Positions 6,560-9,449 of a stretch of DNA of 9,449 nucleotides are shown piece by piece (within the stretch, counting starts at the first letter, position 1; each line of letters opens with the position of its first letter). Under the pieces are notes generated by a model. The model searched no databases. It saw only the letters and a list, made by a program, of their open reading frames with translations, and was not told the DNA's origin. The stretch covers positions 1 to 9,449 of the forward strand of contig JAJHRM010000093.1 in NCBI GenBank assembly GCA_020832965.1, written 5' to 3'. A program made the translations under genes and the position numbers. This DNA comes from Thermofilum sp. (lineage in GTDB: Archaea; Thermoproteota; Thermoprotei; Thermofilales; Thermofilaceae).

Positions 6560-7502
6560 GTTTTCATCAATAAGACTGATTTTTTGGGGGACTGGAGGAT
6601 CTATAGCTCAGGGCTCCCTTGAACAACCTTGCATTGCCTTACAACTTGATGAGAAAATCCTCTTGCTCGACGTCGGTGAGCATTGCCAAAAAATCTTTGA
6701 AGTCTTCAGGCTTGGCAGCAACTCTCCTCTTTACATTTTCATCTCTCATCTTCACAGCGATCATTACAATGGTCTCAGGCCTCTTCTCGAATCTCTTTCC
6801 TTGCTCGGGAGACACAATCCTGTCCACATTCTCGGACCATCAGGTTTGAGACACGTTTTAGCGCACGGCTTTGAGAAGCTCGATTTTCCAGTATACATTA
6901 CAGAGCTCCTTTCCGGAGAAGGTGTAATAGGTCTTTTGAACAACGCATTATCCGTAACGTACGTTTCCGCCCCTCATTCACTTCATGCACTCTCGTATGT
7001 GTTTATGACAAAGGAAAAAATAAAGCTCGACGAGGACAAGTTGAATGAAGCTAGAGTCCCTAAGAAGCTTCGAAGAAAGCTACTGTCAGAGAAAAAGGTC
7101 ATTTCGGGAGACGTCGAGTATAATTTAAAGGACTTTGTTAAGCAGGTGATACCTGGGGTGAAGATTTCTTACAGCGGTGACACTTTACCAAGCCATAGAT
7201 TCGCAGCTAAAGCTCTAAACTCGGACGTTCTTATACATGAAGCAACGCTCTTGAGGGACGATTGGTATGAAAAACCTTACATTGCACATTCCAGTGTGGA
7301 GGATGCATTGTTTATTGCGAAAAAAGCTAAGGTAAAATTGCTGGTGCTTTTCCACTTTAGCGCCCGCTATAGGGACTTAAGTAAACTAGCAAGCAGAGGG
7401 AGAGCCTCTTTCCCACGGGTAATTTTTGCTGAAAGAGGTCTCACTGTAAGCATTTTCTTTAGTTACCCAAGAGTATTCAAGATTGACTGGCATGCTTGCT
7501 AG
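6552..7502 (+). CDS. rnz: tRNase Z (3' tRNA-processing endonuclease)
   Basis: A 316-residue protein of the metallo-beta-lactamase fold, close to the usual length of about 300. It starts with a strand plus FWGTGG (11-16). The metal-binding motif HLHSDH is at 66-71, followed by H132 (PHSLHALSY), D200 (SYSGDT), and H258 (LFHFSARY). H66, H68, D70, H71, H132, D200 and H258 complete the set of zinc ligands. HEA at 219-221 and H236 (AHSS) are the usual catalytic neighbours. The region VGEHCQK replaces the typical GEGTQRQ. It removes the 3' trailer of pre-tRNA so that CCA can be added, fitting the tRNA methyltransferase directly upstream. ATG 6552 is the first start and lies inside the upstream stop overlap. 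The gene ends 23 bp before repeat copy 2. Confidence 0.9.
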   Translation: MPEFSSIRLIFWGTGGSIAQGSLEQPCIALQLDEKILLLDVGEHCQKIFEVFRLGSNSPLYIFISHLHSDHYNGLRPLLESLSLLGRHNPVHILGPSGLRHVLAHGFEKLDFPVYITELLSGEGVIGLLNNALSVTYVSAPHSLHALSYVFMTKEKIKLDEDKLNEARVPKKLRRKLLSEKKVISGDVEYNLKDFVKQVIPGVKISYSGDTLPSHRFAAKALNSDVLIHEATLLRDDWYEKPYIAHSSVEDALFIAKKAKVKLLVLFHFSARYRDLSKLASRGRASFPRVIFAERGLTVSIFFSYPRVFKIDWHAC

Positions 7503-7525
7503 CGAGGTAAACTTCCTGGCGTGCA

Positions 7526-7691
7526 CCACACTCTGCACAACGATGTGAAGGGTGGCTTGGGCATCACGCTGCGCAGGCTAGCGGCGCTGGGCATAGGCGA
7601 AGCCGCCGAGGCAAATCAGCTCCCTAGCCACACCCAGCACAGTAAAACCCACAACCCTGCGAAAAGGCGGGGCAACAGATGGCGCACGCTG
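7526..7691 (+). repeat. 166-bp perfect direct repeat, copy 2
   Basis: Identical over 166 bp to 4169-4334 in the same orientation. It lies between the convergent rnz and UPF0201 genes, with 23 bp to the rnz stop and eight bp to the UPF0201 stop, so neither protein is disrupted. The same open frame (HTLHNDVKGGLGI to GNRWRTL) runs through, then stops shortly after the repeat. An imperfect terminal match GCGTGCACCA (7519-7528) versus the complement of 7680-7689 extends outside the shared region and is absent from copy 1, so it is not good evidence for inverted ends. Confidence 0.9.
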
Positions 7692-7699
7692 CTCCGAGA

Positions 7700-8146
7700 T
7701 TAACAGTTAAGCTCTGCTATTTCGTCGACAGGCTTTCCGCTAACTGTTCTGGGAGATAGCCAATTCATGAAGACCTCTGGATTGCAAGTTTGCAAATCTA
7801 TCGCTACGGTTATCGGGCCCATTGGACTCTCACCTGTTTCATAGCTACAAAAACTTATTTTTCCCATAAATGCTGCTTGCTTATTTAATAGGAAAGTCGT
7901 GTGAGCTGATTCTAATCCGCGTTCAATGCAGGATCTGGCTGCATCGAGAATGCGTTGCTGTCTAAGTAAATGTCGGAATTTTAAAAGTGGCCTGGTGGAG
8001 TGGGCTATACATTCGACGTACTCTTTCTCGTGCTCTGCAACCACCCTGCACTCTTGCTTCTCAAAGTCAAAAATATTCAGTATAGATTCGAGAACCTTCT
8101 CGAAGGACTCCGTAGCGTTTAGAACCGCTCTAACTAGGATTTTCAT
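7700..8146 (-). CDS. UPF0201 family RNA-binding-like protein
   Basis: A 148-residue protein, full length for UPF0201 (RNA-binding DUF54 type). It begins [18 protein letters not shown], then has the family motif [11 protein letters not shown] (61-71), [15 protein letters not shown] (85-99), and ESPMGPITV (106-114). This archaeal family is described as RNA-binding-like and is sometimes linked to the exosome, but its molecular role is not established. It starts two bases after the stop of the UPF0200 gene, so both probably share one mRNA. The last 15 or so residues are the least typical part. Its stop lies eight bases from repeat copy 2. Confidence 0.85.
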   Translation of the reverse strand: MKILVRAVLNATESFEKVLESILNIFDFEKQECRVVAEHEKEYVECIAHSTRPLLKFRHLLRQQRILDAARSCIERGLESAHTTFLLNKQAAFMGKISFCSYETGESPMGPITVAIDLQTCNPEVFMNWLSPRTVSGKPVDEIAELNC

Positions 8147-8148
8147 AG

Positions 8149-8730
8149 CTACCAGTCACTTGCAATCTTAGCTAGTAACTTCTTTAAGGTTATTCTGCAT
8201 TCGTCCATGAAAGTTTCTATTGTTTTCCCATCGTTTATTAGAACTATGTCTGCTAAAGCTATGACGGAGCCTAAGCCTAGGTTTAACTCTCTTTGATCCC
8301 TAGTGAAAAATTCCTCCCAGGTTGACGGGTCATCGTTGCGCTTTCGCTCCCTTAGTCTCATAAATCTTGTTGGCGGAGATGCATGTATAGCTATGAGATA
8401 AGCATTTTTTGCCCTCTCTTTGAAGAAAAACAACTCCTCCAAGTTTCTCAGCCCCTCAACTATAATCACGTCCCCCCTCATCTGCTGTAATTTTTCAAAG
8501 GTTCTTTCCGCAATCACCGACTGACCATGCTTTCTTCGCAACTCTACTGAAAGCTTTCCTAGATTTTCATCCGTAGCTTCTACACCCTGCTTTAAAGCAT
8601 GTTCCCTGAGAATATCGCCCATTCTTATAACAGGAATATTCATCGATTCGGCGACCTTTGAAAAAACAGTTTTTCCGCTTCCCGGGAGTCCAGTAACCAT
8701 TATGATTGCTTGCACACTGGTGGCGGGCAT
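8149..8730 (-). CDS. UPF0200 P-loop kinase-like ATPase
   Basis: A 193-residue protein of the archaeal UPF0200 family, related to dephospho-CoA and nucleoside-monophosphate kinases. The P-loop GLPGSGKT is at 14-21. Next are [10 protein letters not shown] at 37-46 (substrate side), the Walker B-like [14 protein letters not shown] at 87-100, and an arginine-rich lid [11 protein letters not shown] at 125-135. The substrate is unknown. ATG 8730 is chosen because the strand before the P-loop (VQAIIMVTG) needs it; a TATA-like run lies about 35 bp upstream. It heads a two-gene unit with UPF0201. The thermosome gene is 69 bp upstream in the same direction and could add read-through. Confidence 0.85.
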   Translation of the reverse strand: MPATSVQAIIMVTGLPGSGKTVFSKVAESMNIPVIRMGDILREHALKQGVEATDENLGKLSVELRRKHGQSVIAERTFEKLQQMRGDVIIVEGLRNLEELFFFKERAKNAYLIAIHASPPTRFMRLRERKRNDDPSTWEEFFTRDQRELNLGLGSVIALADIVLINDGKTIETFMDECRITLKKLLAKIASDW

Positions 8731-8758
8731 GCATCACTCAACGATGATTGCCAAGGAA

Positions 8759-8772
8759 AGAAATAAATAATT
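8759..8772 (-). promoter_or_regulatory. TATA-like element for the UPF0200-UPF0201 unit
   Basis: On the minus strand, an A+T-rich run containing TTATTTATTT lies about 30-40 bp before ATG 8730, consistent with a nearly leaderless transcript. The pyrimidine-rich run may also end thermosome transcription. No better candidate lies in this 69-bp gap. Confidence 0.4.
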
Positions 8773-8799
8773 TAGTTGGCTAGGCAAGGAGGAGAATTT

Positions 8800-9449
8800 T
8801 TAGTCAAACTCGGTGGATTTTTCTTCCTCCTCCTTCTTCTCCTTTTCCTTTTCTCCTTTCTTCTCCTCGAGCTTTGAGGCAGCAATTATGTCGTCAATCC
8901 TCAGAATCATTGATGCCGCCTCTGTGGCAACCTTCAATGCATGGTCCTTCACAACCAGTGGTTCAAAAACACCAAGGGAGACCATGTCAGCAACTCCTCC
9001 ATTTATAACGTCGACCCCGTAACCCCATTTAAGTGGGTCCTCGTGAGCCGCTCTAAGGTCAGCCATAGTATCAATGGGGTCAAGCCCCGCATTCTCGGCA
9101 AGTATTCTGGGGATACTTTCAGTAGCATTCGCGAATGCTTCTATTGCTAATTGCTCTTTACCCCCTACTTCATGTGCAAATTTCCTTAGCTCCTTCGCTA
9201 GCTCTGCCTCTATTGCCCCACCGCCGGGCAATATGTACGGGTGTTTCAGGACGTCCGCCACAGCGTTTAGTGCATCCTTAATGGATCTCTCTGCCTCATC
9301 GACGGCTCGTTCAAATCCGCCTCTCACTAGTATTGTTACGCTCTTGGGGTTTGGGCACCCCTCTACGAAGACCATTTTCTCGTCTGCAACCTTCCTCTCC
9401 TCCACGAGCTCTGCTGTCCCGAGCGCCTCTGGGGAGATGTCCTCGACCC
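8800..9449 (-). CDS. thermosome (group II chaperonin) subunit, C-terminal part
   Basis: The frame stays open from the window edge to TAA at 8800-8802, giving about 216 residues. The gene therefore starts outside the window, and the GTG at 9405 is only an internal valine. The order fits the end of the apical, the intermediate and the equatorial domains: VFVEGCPNPKSVTILVRGG, SIKDALNAVADVL (its Asp aligns with the ATP-hydrolysing Asp of chaperonins, D398 in GroEL), YILPGGGAIEAELAKELRK, AENAGLDPIDTMADLRAAH, and VKDHALKVATEAASMILRI, followed by DDIIAAS. It folds proteins in the cytosol as a double-ring ATPase. The tail is a long Lys/Glu run (EKKGEKEKEKKEEEE) without a GGM repeat. Which subunit (alpha, beta or gamma) cannot be decided. 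Confidence 0.93.
   Translation of the reverse strand, partial: VEDISPEALGTAELVEERKVADEKMVFVEGCPNPKSVTILVRGGFERAVDEAERSIKDALNAVADVLKHPYILPGGGAIEAELAKELRKFAHEVGGKEQLAIEAFANATESIPRILAENAGLDPIDTMADLRAAHEDPLKWGYGVDVINGGVADMVSLGVFEPLVVKDHALKVATEAASMILRIDDIIAASKLEEKKGEKEKEKKEEEEKSTEFD

Noticed and set aside
7519..7689. Imperfect terminal inverted repeat around repeat copy 2 (GCGTGCACCA against the complement of the end)
   Set aside because: Nine of ten bases match, but the left arm lies mostly outside the shared 166 bp and is absent from copy 1, and no target duplication is visible. Probably chance.
9403..9405. GTG as the thermosome start
   Set aside because: The frame stays open and family-like (EALGTAELVEERK) to the window edge, so it is internal and the gene is cut by the window.

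Overview
The window looks like a hyperthermophilic crenarchaeon, most likely of the Thermofilum/Thermoproteales type. The evidence is a group II chaperonin (thermosome) at the right edge, the archaea-only families UPF0200 and UPF0201, an archaeal tRNA guanine methyltransferase, an archaeal tRNase Z, a DUF373 membrane protein, TATA/BRE promoters with very short leaders, and a broken gene resembling the PaRep2b family of Pyrobaculum and Thermofilum. The taxonomic call rests on recognised families only; no search was run.

Left part (1-2434) is accessory DNA. Positions 74-1478 (minus) hold one decayed, G+C-rich gene, readable only by crossing about five frameshifts and one stop; it ends 15 bp from an intact PIN-domain ribonuclease gene of VapC type (1494-1901, minus). 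The PIN gene has a TATA box for a nearly leaderless transcript. The expected antitoxin position holds only a doubtful glycine-rich 44-codon ORF. A gene-poor stretch follows up to the promoter at 2387.

The middle is core genome. A 446-residue P-loop protein of the cyclic 2,3-diphosphoglycerate synthetase family (2435-3775, plus) stands alone behind a strong TATA box. Next comes a 610-bp accessory patch (3776-4384) with a perfect hairpin, a decayed minus-strand ORF containing a CxxCG motif, and the first copy of a 166-bp repeat. The repeat ends directly against the promoter of a tight three-gene plus-strand operon: DUF373 membrane protein, Trm11/Trm-G10-type tRNA methyltransferase, and RNase Z (4385-7502). 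The last two act on tRNA, one modifying it and one cutting its 3' end.

The right part starts with the second, identical 166-bp repeat (7526-7691), in the gap between RNase Z and a convergent minus-strand group: UPF0201, a UPF0200 P-loop nucleotide kinase-like protein, and the thermosome C-terminal part, which runs off the window.

I found no CRISPR array, tRNA, rRNA or complete insertion sequence, and no obvious new multi-gene system. The most interesting signals are the two identical 166-bp repeats (possibly TnpB-tail or right-end remnants), the scale of decay in the PaRep2b-like gene, a possible LAGLIDADG-like motif inside it, and an AGCGCGCG octamer that recurs five times, only outside intact core genes.
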